From Fasciolopsis buskii (taxonomy: Eukaryota > Platyhelminthes > Trematoda > Plagiorchiida > Fasciolidae): DNA of 64,000 nt. The translations under genes were made by a program, and so were the position numbers. The DNA lies in assembly GCA_008360955.1 (NCBI GenBank), contig LUCM01005573.1:201958-265957 (forward strand). Direction: 5' to 3'. This document shows, in pieces, positions 1-14,400 of this stretch. A model generated the notes under the pieces. The model had not been told where the DNA came from. It saw nothing but the letters and a program-made list of their open reading frames with translations, and did not search any database. Numbering within the stretch: the stretch's first letter is position 1; each line of letters starts with the position of its first letter.

Positions 1-3000
1 GCCAAAACCTCAGGAAAACTCGCAAACTGATCTTTGACGAAAACAGCTTCAAAAAAGACTGAAGTTGTCGGGTGTTGGAGACTGATTTTATTGACCCTTA
101 TGGGGTTATTAAGTACTGATTGGTTTTTGTTTATGTTGCCTCGTGTCATTATGAATCGAACCATTTCAGGCACGACATTTCAACTTGAACTTTTTCGAGA
201 ATTTTTAAGCCTTGATTCTAGTTTCACAATACCGTGTCCTATATTTCCTTGTTAAATCAATTTTAGATTCCAAGTCCTTTTTGAACGGTTCTATTGTGTC
301 ACATGTTATTAATTTCTCAATTGATATCTGCCATCATCAAAAAGCCTTTGTGCTGACTTTTTAAATCAAATTATCCGATGTTAGGCAGATCAGTTTTACA
401 GGCAGCGTAACCCTGAATAAGTCGTACTACACCAACTAAGAATAGCAACAGGACATTTCATCAAATTGCTGACAAGAAATCTATCCTTTGCTGCCCTAAT
501 TTTGCATGCTGCTTCCACACACCCCACCTCATTCTCACTGACCCCGTTCGTAACGTATGGACTTTAACAGAACTTGACAGAAGAACAAGGTTGCCTGGCG
601 AATCCCGACCAGAAAAGAAGACTGCTGAACATGTACAAGCAACAATAGGAAGTGCAGATTTGGAAATATTTTTTCCCAAAAATCTTCCAGGGAGTTTTTG
701 GACACGAAAACCAAGGAGGAGGGAGTAGAAAATTAGGTTTACTAGTTTTTTCGAGGCGTTTATAGTGGGTAGGTGAGAGACATAAAACATGAAGTCATGC
801 CAACACAAAGGAATGAACTTAATTACAATGCTGTCAGCATCAAATTTTTATGAGAACTGGCTTGCATTATTAAAATTCCCAGCCCTCTGTAAAAGCTTGG
901 GAGTAACCAACTATATAGAATTCCTTGCAACATCTATTTCTACGTGTTTTAATTGCTTTTGTGACAATTCCGTGAATTCTAACCACTTTCAAATTCACAT
1001 ATACAGACACACACAGAAACACGTATACTCAGTAACCGAAGCATGAACTTACACGCACATGTTACTCTACTGCTTCTACTTGGCTTAAGGCTAACTTATA
1101 GGATCACTTGACTCAAAATCAGCCCAGCGTAAACGAAATTTCAGAAAACGTCATCCTCTACTGATAAAATTGTGTTGCCGACTTTTGAAAAAGTGCATAC
1201 ATTTGCCGGATTTCCCCTAAGAATGGTATATCACAATATTATCATTGATGTAAGTTAGAAGAAATTGTTTTCCCAAAGCAAAACTTTTTAAAATCATTCA
1301 AAACGAACAAGACTGAGAGGTGTACGGTACACAGTCTGTTTCGGTTTGTTGCATTCCAATTCGTCCATGGTCCGAGATCAGTCCCACATAGTAAAATGTT
1401 TAATTTAGGGAAGAGAAAGATGCCGCCCAGTCGTCACTTATTTTTTGTGTGTAAAAATGCCTCCCTTTGGCGAGGGCGCCGAAGCGTGTCTTTCCCAGCA
1501 GATCATGAAATAGCGCCAAAGTAACTAATGTACCTCGCAAGAACTGGTTCATATTTTCCTTTATGATGCATCTTATTTCACGCCTGTGTTGACTTCGTAT
1601 GTAAGTCATTAGGAAGGTATTTAAGAACAGTTGTGACGAGACGCTGAGAGAGGTTTGAGCGCATAGGTTTATTTAGAACGTGTCCAATCAAACAGAACCA
1701 GCTCTTATGAAAGATGAAAGGCCATTTGAATAAACACGACTCTGAGGATTAGAAGTCAGGTGTTCTCTGTATCTTTGCGCCGACTGAGAATAATGCACGT
1801 ATTCTGATTGGTTGATTGATTGATTACTTGGTCAATTAACTAAATAGCCGGTTAATTTGAATGCATCCAGACCAAGTAAAAAGAAGTTAAATTTAACGAT
1901 ATAAATAGCTAAATTCTTTTTTATGCTCTTTTTTGCTGTCGTATAGAAAAAGACATCAATTTAAAGAAATGAAAAACAAACCGCTTAAAAGCATGAATAA
2001 AATCTTTCCCTGTTTTTGGGCTTCAATGTTGTGGTGCTTCTGCATATCGAAGGTTTGTCTCGCTCTGTCTCTACTATGCTGCGTAAAACGATAAACAAAT
2101 ATACGAGGAAATACTATCTGAGTGCTAGTTTTGCCGAGGCAATCTGATGTCGAGGAAACGAAATTTCTCTTTTTTATCCCACTGGTTGCCAATTTGTTTA
2201 TATGACCGACGCTGATTTTTTATCCAAGCAGAATGAAGTGACCTCCAAACAGAGGACAGATTTGCACAGATACTGATTTGGGAAGTGTACTATCCTAGAA
2301 GTGAAGTTAGATCATCTTTAAAATAACAAAATGCAAGTTCCATAAACGATCGTTATTCTTGTGGATTCCATTTTTAAGGGATTCTTAGGTATGATAAAGC
2401 GGAATTCAACTACCCAAAATACATTTTTGTTCATTGCTGGATTTTTTATGATATGATTATCGATCACTCCAACAAATGTCGGCTGTTGTGCTTTTTATGC
2501 CTACCAAATCAGGTCTGCTTCTAGGCAGTCCGTATTGCGAATTCGTAGAGTGGTATTTTGCTACCTACGTTAATATACCTTCTAGGTATTGTATGCATCA
2601 TTGTTACCATGCGGTAGAGCGTACATCCGATGGAGGCAAAAGATGTATTTAAGGTCTGCCAAGTAACGTCGAGTATCAATAATTACTCCTTCAGATTCTA
2701 GGTAAATCTGTCCGTTTCATAACCATTCTCATCTGGCTTTGGTTGGTCGGTTTCATGAAATAAAGGACAACAAGAGCAGAATTACTGAATATTACACTTC
2801 GTGAACATCAGGAGAGTGAAATATTGAAAAAGAACCTCCCACCGAAGCTAGCATCATTTCCCGATATTTTTTGTAAATCAGAAGTGCAAACTGGAAGCAT
2901 TTCATAGTCTGTAGCCCCAATTCAGAGTGATATACATACTAGCACCCAGTTGACACTTTCCTTTCAAGTCACATTTCGAATTTATGTGCTATCACTGAGA

Positions 3001-6000
3001 ACAGCTGAGATCTGTGATGAAATACATGTATGGACAATGCTGTGACAAACGGTTAAATAGGAGAATCTGCTAGCGGAATAGGGCGCGAATATTGAGAAAC
3101 GAGTTGCAGACCGAATATTCGATCATTACAAGGTAGCTATTCGAGTATGGCAGCTTCAGTCAGTCCATCGACAGAAACTTTGCAAGTTGCGGAAAAAAGA
3201 TTTCACTAGATGGCAAATTCATTCCGAGTGTCATCTCATTTTCGGTTGTATTCTGTCTTCAAGCAAGCGGCAGTCTAAAGAGAGTGATTCAAGAATCCGG
3301 AGACAAGTCCATTTTCATTTGTATCGTCTTTTCGTACAGACAATAAGGTTTTTCGTCCCTTATGAGAACGACGTAGGAAATAAGTATTCGTGTTTCTGAC
3401 ATCATTGCACATAATCCTGGGATCAAACAATTCGAAAAACTGCGGACTACGAAAGGCAACTGTTTTCTTAAAACACTCTGATCTGATTAGCTCAAGACTT
3501 TTGGTGTGGTTCTGTTGGGCTGTACAGATCAAATGCATAAAAACAAAGCTATAGAACCATCCTAGGTTATCAGTCACGAAGAGCCGTTGAAGAAAAGGGT
3601 TAGGTTAATTCCAAAGCTTCAGTTTCTTGCGTCCTGCACACTGTTTCGATGATCAGACCATCTGGGCCGACGGTGAAGCTTTACGGGATCTCGTTAAGTA
3701 AAAGGCTTAATTCGGTAATGTCGACATATTTTCTGACCAAAATAGAGTAGCACTTTAGCGGACACAGTCAAAGAAAGGTGTCAGTCGTGGTACGTTTTTC
3801 AAGAAAAAGTAGGTTTATCTCTTCTTCTCTATTACCGTCCCTGGTAGCGCTGTTTGAGCTAATTTTCCCTGGATTTGTTTCGCCTGTCGATTGTGAGACA
3901 ACAATGGACTGCATTTAAGAAGCATGTTGTCTGGTTCTCAATTCGGTTGCTACCACCACAGCTACAAAAATTCACGCTGTTATGAAACCACTACCTGTAA
4001 TCGATGCCAGTGCTCTTCCAGTGCACATCTACTGGCCTGATTTGATGCAGAAGTAAAATAATTTGAAGTTGAACAATATCTCCTGGACAAAATCGGTGTT
4101 TCTGCAAACTTGCAAACACTGAAGCCAGTTTCATTCATGCATTGGCAGATCAATAGACTACAGAAACTGGGATAGGATGGAATCAGTGAAGGAGTCTTAA
4201 AATTGAAATTGAAAAAAATAAGCAACAGATAGCTACATCCATCACTAAGGCCAGAACAAACTGAGGAACCACTGATGCCCTTTCCAATTTTGCATTGTAA
4301 ATGGTTCCATTTACGATGTACCGGAATCTTTCTTACTACTTTACTGCCTCTAAGAAAGTAGACTGTTCTCGGTGTATTTGTGTTGTCCTCATGCTTCAGT
4401 TTCATTATCGTTGATTTGAGTAGTCTTTTTTAACTGCATATTGATTTTTCTTTGAAGCTTCAGCATGATATGAGCAACCAATGTTTTTTTATTATTTGAT
4501 AGCTGTTGAAATATCAAAACCGAATGTGGCAAGGAAAATGCGATCTCCTCTGGGGTGTAATTTCAAATATCAGAAATAAGGAAGCAATGTAATCCGTGGT
4601 GTTTGTGTTGATTTTTTGTTGTTAACTGACATAAAAGTTTTATATTCAATCAGATGTAGAGTTCACAAGTTAACTGTCATCACGCAATACAAATCACCTT
4701 TTCGTTCACACGTGATTTCAATGAGTGACTAACACTTGATCTCATTCAATGTAAATATTGTGCCAAACAAGACACGAACTTTTTCATTCTGTCCGTCAAA
4801 CTTACCATTCAACGGATTACGTTCAGTAAGTGACTTTGTTTCATTTTATGAATAGCCTATTCTAAGCACAAATGTAAACATCAGAAATTGGCTAACAATC
4901 GTATTCAAAGATCGCATAAAACGGTTTCTTAAATTCGTCCTTTTCTAGGACAATGCGCCGTGGTTCGTACGCCATGTCGTTGTACAATTTGAGCACAAAA
5001 ATATGCAAAGTGTTCATTCTAAGTTCCTTTGTATTTAAACTATTGACACTGACAAATCGAAACGGCAAGAGATGAAAAAAATATTAGACCCGCAGGTTTT
5101 CAGTCAGCTGTCCAGGAACACGTTGGATTACCGGTTGGATTTTGAGCACATCAAAGAAGTCATTTTCTGCAAATGAGAATGTACTCACTAATCCACGTTT
5201 TTCATTATCATTTTGTCAGGTTGTTTACATACATTGATGCCTGGTTTAAATAATAAGTTCATAAAAAATATACACTGCTTAGAAAGAAGAGAAAACACGA
5301 TGCAAATGTTTTGTTACTTCAAGCACATGACTTATTCTTTGAGGTCATAGTCTAACCATGGGGTATCAGATAAATTTAGTTTTGGAGATTTATCTACGCT
5401 TTGGAATGCCTTTGCTTCCTTGTTTCCAATCCTCACCTGTGGGTATGTAGTTGTGTGCGTGTGTGCTGAAGGCATAGACGCCTTCAGGTTAGGTATCAAA
5501 CGACATGTAGGCCTGACCACTACGGAGAACTAATGGCCTTGACCCAATGACACGAAATAGGTGGAACAACATATTTTTACCTTGGAAATGTCAGCAGATC
5601 TAATAAAAACTGACCCGTTTGCCGTTACCTAGCAAAAAAGATTTTTATCACTGAATGATCTATGTTAAGTACACCTGACACTAAAAACCATCGAAAAGCT
5701 TCTAAGAAAACCTGCAACTTGCCACTTTGTGTCAGGAACCTTTTATTAAATAAGCCATGAAGGACTGGTTATTAATTGAAAAACTTCGGTAATTCATATT
5801 TTTGGTGAAGAAACGTGTAATTACTGTGACTGTTCATTCCTCGGCTGATCATAGTTGGTGTTCTGACATATTAACTCATCCGTACAAAACATGAGTGCAG
5901 GTCCTTGTGTATGCCGACGAGTGCAACTGCTGAACAGTGGAAAATATATGTTCCCGCCTAATCCAAAAACCCTTAGTTTCGTCTCCGGTTGTTGTTTCTT

Positions 6001-6610
6001 CCATTTATCTGCACCACAAATTCGCTGGTCACAATGTACTGGAGCTCAGGACGATGCCACTTTGCCTACTACCGAGATGTTTGGCATTCGCTACGATGCC
6101 AAGATGGATCATCCAAAAGAAGCGGAGTCACGTTCGTAAAGTTTTAATGAATAAAATCTAGCCAAATAAGCTAAGTACATATGGCTTTATTGACTAATTC
6201 AAGTGCGAAGCGTGCACAACTATTTTCCAAAGATATCTAGCTCATTGGTTTTGCTCAAACATTAAATTCAGAAAGAATAACTACAGACTGATCGCCATGA
6301 GAATTAAACGGACAGGTAGAAATGTTAATGGCTTCCGTATTTATCGCTGCTCAAATCACGGAAGTAAAGCAGTCAGCTTCATTTGATTTTCCCTTGAAAA
6401 CACCAATAATACATCGTGTGCCTAATCAAATGAACCAGGAGATCATACTGACCGACTACTGGAGCATTCATATAAAGATTAAAATTTTCGTTTCATAGAC
6501 GCGTAGGCCCACAACAAGACTTCCTTAGAAAAATAAATAGCATTAAAAAGGTGAACCCCTGAGTAAGATTTGAATTTGATAAATTTTATGTGAATGCGGA
6601 AGTGTAACGT
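1..6610. other. No supported gene; unique AT-rich sequence
   Basis: I see no open frame with protein-like character or recognisable domain. The longest frame is 141 codons on the minus strand near 3980-4405, a length chance alone gives in this much AT-rich DNA. A possible splice donor (A followed by GTAAGT) lies near 4827, but no paired acceptor and open frame could be tied to it. A short TGAT microsatellite at 1805-1827 is listed separately. The stretch is best read as intergenic or intronic. Confidence 0.6.
1805..1827. repeat. Short imperfect TGAT/TTGA microsatellite
   Basis: Five or so imperfect copies of a four-base unit (TGAT with one TGGT variant) run in tandem. No function is implied. 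Confidence 0.8.
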
Positions 6611-6611
6611 C

Positions 6612-6680
6612 ACCGACCCCGGCAGGGTATGAACCAGTCCTAGTTAATTAAAGCGTCGTTACTGCAAGTACTGAATTAAA
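6612..6680 (-). repeat. SINE-A fragment (tRNA-like), decayed
   Basis: On the minus strand the stretch contains GGTTCATACCCTGCCGG, a decayed Pol III B-box followed by the same TGCCGG seen after the B-box in the clearer copy near 8.93 kb. No convincing A-box remains. The match to the family is short, so this is a tentative call. Confidence 0.35.
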
Positions 6681-8919
6681 GTGTGACCTTTACCAACTGA
6701 TTTCCTAACTGGCAAGCTTGAACTGGTTTGGATTCATTTCAAAAACTGTTCAACATCAGTTTTATATAAATGAGAGCTATACTGTTTTAAACTGTGCTTT
6801 ATCAGACGATGAAAGTCGAAACTGTCGTCCTTAATAACACTAATAAATCTTAACTTTCTTCTGTTATGAAATTCATTTTGGAAAAGTCAACATGGTACAT
6901 AGCGATAATGAATCGGGCATTTTAGTCCTCTTGATGCAAGCTTACATTCGATAAATTGATTCACCAAAGTACTCGTCAAGTTAAAACAAATTAATTTCCG
7001 CTTGTATAGTTGAAGGGTTGCAGCTCTTACTGAGTTAAGTAGGGCACATGACAAGGAAATGTTTCAAAAAATGGATAAAAATATGACCTCAACAGTTCTT
7101 CATATTCGTGGAAGGTGAGCAAAAAATGATCAGGGGACTGAATTTAAAGCAAACTAAATTCTTTTCGACGGAAATGGCTTATGTGTTAGCATTGCGGGTT
7201 TTCATGTTCGTTATGTTTCGGTCTCCACTGAGATAGCATTGTGCATTTACAGAACACTTAAAAGCGAACGTTTTGACGGACTCAGCCTCTTGAGTCAGAC
7301 AATAAATGTGCAATTCACCAATTAACAACTTTGAACCATGGACACTAGATAAGTATGTTGGAGGACGAATGAGGAAAAGATGTGTAAATTTGATTACCTC
7401 ATAAACCACGGTTGGAGATTTGGTATCGCAATTATTTCGTCATTATCACCCGAGTCGTGGAATCTGGGGGAAGAATATCTAGTATGTCAAAAGGTCTGCG
7501 CAATTACTACCTTAGATTTATGTCGTGATGAGCAAAGCCAACGAACTTTTAGCATTGTTTTTATTTCATTCAGACTAAAAATTCCGGATTAGTTCCAGGT
7601 TATCACAGCGTACATTGTTATTATCTAAACGACTTAGTGAATGATATAATTGAATAGCACGTCATAAACCATTTGGCAACTCACATCCAACTTCCTCATT
7701 GCAAGAGGATTGCATTTTACGATCTGCTAAACGAGAAAAATGAATGCATATTTCATGTCGCCTTTCCGTCTTCTTGGTTGTATTGCTCATGCCCGACCAT
7801 AAACAGATGTACTCGAAACTCTCCGTAACCAACTTCCCTCGGTTCGAATCCTGGTATCCTAAGTTTGGCAAGAGCTTAAGAAGTAAGTGACTTTAACTTC
7901 AAAAGTGAATCAACCAACTGTGGGAAACGAAGGTTCGTGTGGATGGACAAATAACGTATACGAAGAGGTGAATTTGATGATATGCCTTAACCTGTAACCA
8001 TGAAGGCCAACTAAATCATTTAAACGGGAACGGTAGACTTGCCCATCACTCCAACCAAAAGCATGCTTCCATGGGCAAATTAAAGATGTCTGCCTTATTT
8101 GAGGTAGTCTAACATTTCATGGTAACTACTGGTGATGAATATTAAAGTTCTATAGCAGGATAGAACTTAGATCAATTCAAGGTCATCTTGCTGCGCTCCG
8201 TCACACTGTTCATTTGTTTCCGCGGCATTTTCAAAGTGAGCTATTAGAACCAAAATTTCTGAACCTCTAATTCAGGGGCAGTTGTCAAGTTCTCGAAAAT
8301 CTCCCTGAAAATACTTTATCAACGAAATGCCCGTCATTATTCATTCAACCGACGGGCAATTGCTTTGTTTACCTTCATCAATTAGAGGTTCGCATGTTTC
8401 ACGTGGCCGTGTACCCGTGACGCATACGCCCATGAGTCAATAGTTACATTAAGACTTCGTGTTCATATTCATCAAAGTCTGGTGAGCCGCCGCCTACTCT
8501 TCACACCAGCCGTTGGCACGTTCCTATCCGAATCAACTGAAAACATTCCCCCATTAGGCAGGGCAATCAATACAAACAGCACCTCTGTACATCTGTTCTC
8601 TTTTCATGCTATATAACCCATGGATTGTGGCTTGATTTGAATAAAGTTTCCTTACTTGATCTTGGCTTATTCTCATTGGAAACTGAATAATCACCAATCG
8701 AATGCATGCACCGATGCAACAAAAATAACGATCTTGTTAAATCCGCCTGCAAATCACGATAATTTATTATCAAAAACATCCAACCCTTCGAACTAAACAA
8801 AATCACTAATCCGCATGAACTTAAAAGGGAACCCCAAAAAAAGCAAATTTGAGGTAATCGATGAAGTAAAATAGTCACAATGTTTCTCCTAGTGCTTGTG
8901 AACTCTTGCTGAAATCCTA
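6681..8919. other. No supported gene
   Basis: No protein-like frame stands out. A perfect B-box-like GGTTCGAATCC at 7841-7851 on the plus strand is annotated separately. The remainder shows nothing I can name. Confidence 0.55.
7800..7870 (+). repeat. Possible SINE-A fragment (B-box only)
   Basis: GGTTCGAATCC at 7841-7851 is an exact Pol III B-box. The upstream 45 bases do not contain a good A-box, and the SINE-A 3' body is not evident downstream. It may be a 5'- and 3'-decayed copy or a coincidence. Confidence 0.25.
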
Positions 8920-9000
8920 CCCCAAAATCCGGCAGGATTCGAACCCGCGACCTTCAGGCCCAAAATCGCCGATCTCATCTGCTGGACACGGCGATCTTAC
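8920..9000 (-). repeat. SINE-A copy, tRNA-like head
   Basis: Read on the minus strand, an A-box-like TGTCCAGCAGA (8978-8988) is followed by the family core CTGAAGGTCGCGGG and an exact B-box GGTTCGAATCC (8935-8945). The T-arm can form five pairs (GCGGG with CCTGC, one G-T), and CCTGAAGG can fold as a small extra arm, as in class II tRNAs (Ser/Leu type). The 5' acceptor strand only partly pairs with the 3' side, so this is a tRNA-derived SINE or pseudogene, not a working tRNA. The 3' body is not clear. Confidence 0.55.
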
Positions 9001-12000
9001 TCGTCTACGAAACACTACTTTGCCTGCTTAAATATCACTGACCCCTATGGTGGCCACCTTTTTACTCATCTTATTTGAACCTGGTCACTTTCGATTACTT
9101 TTTATCATTAAGTATATGATTGTTTTTTTAAATGAATTACTACTCACCAGTTGCGATAAAGTCTGCCATAACAACCACTAAGAGTTTTCAGCGCCGTGTC
9201 CTTTGACCAGCTTGTTGTGAAATAAATTCTTCACGATGCAGTATTTATCGAATTCTCTGTAAAGCTGTAGTGAAACAGGTTTACACAAACTTTATATCGT
9301 TTTATGGGCAGTTTACGAAGACAATGTAGAAAATTCCACTTTGTTGGTATCCCGGTTAAATGTATTGGTTTGGTTATACACCGAGGTTTTCTCACAATCT
9401 GTCACCAAAAGCGACCTATCGAACGTCAACATGGTTCACTGATCGCATGTATATCCGCAAGGGACATCGCTTGTACTCTGGTGTACTGGGTTCTCGTGAT
9501 TAATAGCATATCTTTCTCCCTAAAATTACGTGTCACCTTGACTGACTTTGTTCAGCGTGCTGGCCGTAATTTCCATCTGCGTGAAAGTAATTTCTGTAAA
9601 TCGCTCATCGCTCATGCAGTTTACGGAGCTCTAATCAGCAATCCTAACAGACTTAGTATCCATTTTGTGTCCTGCCTCCCTGTGGGTGCAAATACATCCT
9701 GAATTTTGTCAACAATTAACCGAAAATGACATCGTCTGACGAGATTGACTAACGAGATAGTGACGTGATCGAATAACTTCCGGAACAAAAGAGTAGCAAA
9801 ACTCCTAGATCATCATGTGGCCTTTCTTCCATGGCCGAGAGATGTGTAAATGACGAGATTTAAAAGCCAGAAATTTGCGCCGACCGCCGTGCAGCAGCAT
9901 GGTGATTGACCACGGCACATGGCAAAAGGTTCCCTTCTTGAGTGAAATAGTCAAATACTATTATTTCTTCTAGCATTTTTAACACAAATTATCCTGGAAA
10001 CAGTTGAGCTCTACAACTGATTCCCAAATCAAATCGAAACAAATACCCCGAATATTATGAATACCATTCAGTTTAGTTACAAGCGTTAACACAAATTAGG
10101 ATGATCTTACTCTCTCAACAGGTGCAGAATTTTGCCGCGCTAAGCTGTTCGCTGAAAGAAGACCATACACTACTTTCAGATCGTGTACGGTTGGTATCTT
10201 CGAATATTGATCCATTTTTTGTGTTCCACAATAGCCACAATTGTATGGAGCTCACTGGAGAACCGTGTTATTAACACTAGATTTGCATTTCTCCCTCATA
10301 ATTTCTTCCATGCCTGCACGCAAATAACAAGCTATTTGGTGGACATGTCTGTACCGCGTGTATAAAGTTAACAGTTCCTCGAACGATTCCTCATGCATCC
10401 ACTCACCAGGCTTAGTTTGGTGTGAAGTTGGCAGTACTAGGGCTGAAATAGACGCTGTTGCTAACTTGTCGAGAATGCAGTGCTTCCTAGGGTATCGTGG
10501 TGATTTTATGAATGAGTTTTACTCGGATATTCCGTTCCAGCATTCTAAGGTTTTTAAAACAGGAAGTTGGTCACTTCATCATAACTATTTGCACCGTCCA
10601 TTCCTCGTGTGTGCGCACATCGCCTCAGTGCACCAATTTCACATATAACTGACGGAATCCTGATAGCATTTCTCACACTTATTGGATGATAAACTTTTCG
10701 GCATATGTTTATGAGCTTGCATTTTGTGTATTGTATATCTGTATTGCTTATTGCCTACTACCACTTCGGTATCCTCATGTTTGCAGTGCACAAAATAAAT
10801 ATGAATTGATTTGTACGTCTGAAGAGACGTTCGGTTCGGTGTAATACATATCAGTTCAACACAGTCTAATTAAACCCCGGTAGAGGTATTCGCGTGCATC
10901 AGGATTACGCATACCTCCGTCGCCACGACGGAAATCTTGAATGGCGCCGATTCGCTTTTCTCGCTCTAATAATAGGATGAGTCGAAAACGAGAACGGAAC
11001 GAGGTGCTTGTTCTCCTAACCTGTGCACCATTGTGAACCATAGGACCAACTCACTTTGAACTAAGGTGCATTTCTTTTCAGATTTGATGATTAGACCAAA
11101 ATGAATTGGCAGCAATGGCAGCAATCTGTTGTTCGGAACGTGTACACAAGAAGTCAAATGACGTTGGAAAATAAGCCAATATCAGACTACTCGGCTGTGT
11201 TAAGCATATTCGGTTGTTTCCTCAAATCTACTTCGTTTTGTCAGGCTCACTGCAATTTCTATTGGAACATGTACGCATTCACACGTCAGCGATACGGCTG
11301 GCCAAGGAAAGAGCGCTGCTTAATACAAAGTACTTTCAGACTACAGTGCAGGGATCAAGGCTGCTTCGTGGCAGTTATGATAATCTCACGGATACTGGAT
11401 GTGCACCTACTGCACCGTGTGATTTGTGTGAGGTTAAGTGACCTGATCAGTTATGATAACTTTTTCCCTCGGTCAGCCCAATTTATAGGGTGAGGCAAGA
11501 GGAGGACTTTGACCATGTCAGTTCATGAAACTTGAAAAAGGCAGCCTAGTTGCAAACGGTTGGAGGACAAATCACTTCAGGAATGTAACTACTTCTCCTA
11601 AGTCGTCTGCGAATTAATGCATTCCTTTCTTGCAGCCACTGCAAACTGACAATGCCAAAGACAAAAATCGATAAACAGATAGCTCTATCAATATGAAAAG
11701 TTGGCATAAACAGACACAATGGATTATCTCTATCCTACTATTTTCCGGTGGTATCATTTCAAATCACAGATGTTTGAACCTCAGAAGATTAACTCGTTGT
11801 GTTTGCTGACCTTGTAAGTGTGGTCGGTAAACCATTTTTCCTGCAATTTGACCTGCTCTTTGTTGCTTCTTAGCTGTCATTCTTTTCCACACCCTACTAG
11901 ATTCGATCTTACTGTATGTATAGCAAAACACATCGCATCAGACACAATGCAACATCACTTGCTAATCAATAGTTCAGTCGGCTACGGTAGCTTTTGGCAA

Positions 12001-12715
12001 AATCAGTAACAAATACCGTGTTGTAATTTGTTAAACGGACAACGGTTGCTGCAATCAATCAATGTTATCCAGTGTGATTCACATCGGGAAGTTGCAATGT
12101 TTCCGTCCAACTATTCAGTGAAAACTTAGTACAACTAGGGGGCGGAAAAGAGGACATCTACAAATGAACTTAAGCCAGTCGTCGAGTATTGGTCATAGTG
12201 ATCTAATAGTTCTTTATTACTGATTTCAACATTCTGACCAATATCGTGACTGTAGAAGAATCACGAAGAGGTTTCATTTGTAACCTGGATGTCATTGCCG
12301 TGGAAGAGATGGCATGGCTCTGAGTTTCATCAGCCGAATAGCTTTTCAGTGTGATTGATTTCTGTTAAGATATAAAGATTATTTATATTTAAAAGTTGGC
12401 AATAGCGTAAATTGTCAAATGGCATCACAGAGACCAATAGTACATCTGTAGCATATGGAAGATTCAACAGATAACAGCTCCAGGTTTTTCTTTCTGTGAA
12501 GAAAATGACCTAAAATCAACGAGGTATAACTTATTTCCATTGACTATGGTGAATCCTAGTATACATGAAATTATTTTTCATGTGATTTCAACGTTCAACT
12601 CACCGGTAAGCAACTATGGAATTAGTTTATTGCTGTTTCACCCTTGTTAGGAATCGTCAGCAATGTTAATACTAAATGGTGCTAGTTTCGTGAAAACAAT
12701 CTTATACTACCGTCA
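9001..12715. other. No supported gene
   Basis: Two frames of about 130 codons (9304-9702 and 11101-11493, both plus) are open but have no recognisable motif. The second starts with a true ATG, has an in-frame stop just upstream, and lies after a pyrimidine-rich stretch ending in CAG near 11079. Both lengths are within chance. A weak B-box-like match on the minus strand near 11770 (TTTGAACCTCAGAA) resembles the decayed SINE-A at 39.55 kb. AATAAA occurs near 10795 with no gene to attach it to. Confidence 0.5.
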
Positions 12716-13112
12716 CATACTAAGTAATCAAGCTCTGTAAGTCATGTCCAAAGCTTCTGCCTTCCTTAGGATGCCTGCAGAGAAATCATCTAGCAGTTGT
12801 GATCAACCGCTGTGCACCAGGGGCCCGTGCCCATCTAAATCATTAACGAATATGTAAAACATTATCATATGGTGAAGTTCAGTAAACCATTGAGAGCCTG
12901 CCGGTAGCACATTAGTTAAAGCATTCGACTCGAAATCGTTCGTCTCGCTTTCGAGTCCCCAGTTCGGATGCTGTGGATGTTACTGCTAATGATGCCTAAT
13001 AAGGATGAAGCAACTGCGCATTGTTTCCATTATTTCACGATAGTGATCTGAGCATCCATATTACATGAAGATTTTTTTCACAAATACATGCAATCTCTTC
13101 TTACTACTACAT
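12716..13112 (+). repeat. SINE-B, full-length but diverged copy
   Basis: This is an older copy of the roughly 400-440 base unit found in tandem at 31.1-32.4 kb. It has the same order of blocks: a head beginning near CTAAGTAATCAAGCTCTG, then CCTGC.GAGAA.TCATCTA.CAG, a GGTGAAGTTCA..AAACC stretch, a tRNA-like core with GACTCGAAATCG, a body with AAGGATGAAGCAACTG, and a tail ending CTTACTACTAC. The core keeps the tRNA-Ser anticodon-loop signature CTCGAAA (anticodon CGA) but its B-box is decayed (CTTTCGAGTCCCC). Because it stands alone here, the head-core-tail unit is a dispersed repeat and not only a local satellite. Confidence 0.7.
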
Positions 13113-14400
13113 ATCAAACCTTAACATGATTCGAGAAGCATTATTGCTATCTTACGAAACGTTCTGCATTTCGAAAGGGGAAATGACAGACTACGGCAAG
13201 ATTTTACGATTTTCGATCTCCGAGACGTTCATTCCATCTGATCTTGACTGAAGTATACCCGCTTAATTCCATTATGGCTGCGTTCACCTACCCGGCAAGA
13301 AAAGATTTCATGACCGACCTATGCGAATAGTTCCGTTTTCTAAAAACTACAAACTGATAAATTTCCTCCCATCTCGAACAGTGTGTAATGCTCTTCATTA
13401 TAAAATGTCGTAAATTCAAAAGAAAATCAAAAAGCACCAGCCAGCCTATGCGTTCACTTTTCAGCTAATAGGACAAATCGACTAATATCCGACTGGCAGG
13501 TTTGAAGTCCGGCCAAATAGGTGGGGGTCTGGATTAGTGTTGATGAACCAGGCAGAAAATGTTTTCAACCAGCCCAACAAGTTACTATGTGAACTCAGCC
13601 TTACTGCAGTGAAGACGTGCAAGGGAAAACAATGTCTGCTGAAGTACAGGTTTTACTAGATCATTTGTTCGAGAAAACTTTTCTTAACCCAAAACCAAAG
13701 GAACTAAAATTCCTCATAGCCCACCGCCTTCGCGGAAATGCACAGATCGGATAAGTCACTTTGAAGACATTAGCCATTAATAGATCATGATAACACTAAC
13801 CGTAGAAATTTCTATTGAATTAATTCGAACCAGCACGTAGGTGGATGGTCGGGCATGTGATGTGGCACAGACCAAGCGATAAAACTGACTGACAAGGTTA
13901 AGGTAAAATCCAGACAGTCTACCTCCATCAAAGCCAATCACCTTTTAAGAAAGTTTCTTTTCTAGTAGTCATGCAAATGACTTGTTCTCAAACAATATTC
14001 ATCTCTAAACGCGTTCCCATCATGTACCGGGTAACCCAATTGCGGTTTTGACATGGTGCTGTTCTTTGCGTGCCTTTGTAAATTGTGCGGAATAAACCAA
14101 ATTCACATTTGAGAGGAATTCCATTCAGAAAAGGACAGATACTGAGAATGTATTGAGGCATAAGACGTAAACCTTAGGCTTTTCAACTTACGAGGACTGA
14201 TAACTGTTTTGAATGAACCACTTGGTGGCATCTGCAAACTATATGAAGAGACCAATAACGTTTTAAACATGCCTTCTCAACCAAAGCAGTATCGTTGGTT
14301 CCACTGGGAGTGTGAATTACGCCAATCATAAATAATTCTAAGGAACGGTTTATGTTTCCTATTTAATCAGTATTGCCGCGGGAAATGCATGTCGTTAAGT
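13113..14400. other. No supported gene
   Basis: Nothing protein-like stands out. A B-box-like GGTTTGAAGTCC near 13500 (plus) and TTCGAACC near 13825 (minus sense) could be decayed SINE-A traces but lack supporting A-boxes. Confidence 0.5.

Noticed and set aside
3980..4405. 141-codon minus-strand frame
   Set aside because: No motif, no splice context, and a length expected by chance in 64 kb of six-frame AT-rich sequence.
8920..9000. Functional tRNA gene
   Set aside because: The T-arm and B-box are good but the acceptor strands do not pair, and the same core recurs as a decayed dispersed repeat.
9304..9702. 132-codon plus-strand frame
   Set aside because: No recognisable domain or exon signals; length within chance.
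11101..11493. 130-codon ATG-started frame after a possible acceptor
   Set aside because: An in-frame stop lies just upstream, no donor or partner exon is evident, and nothing in the product is recognisable.
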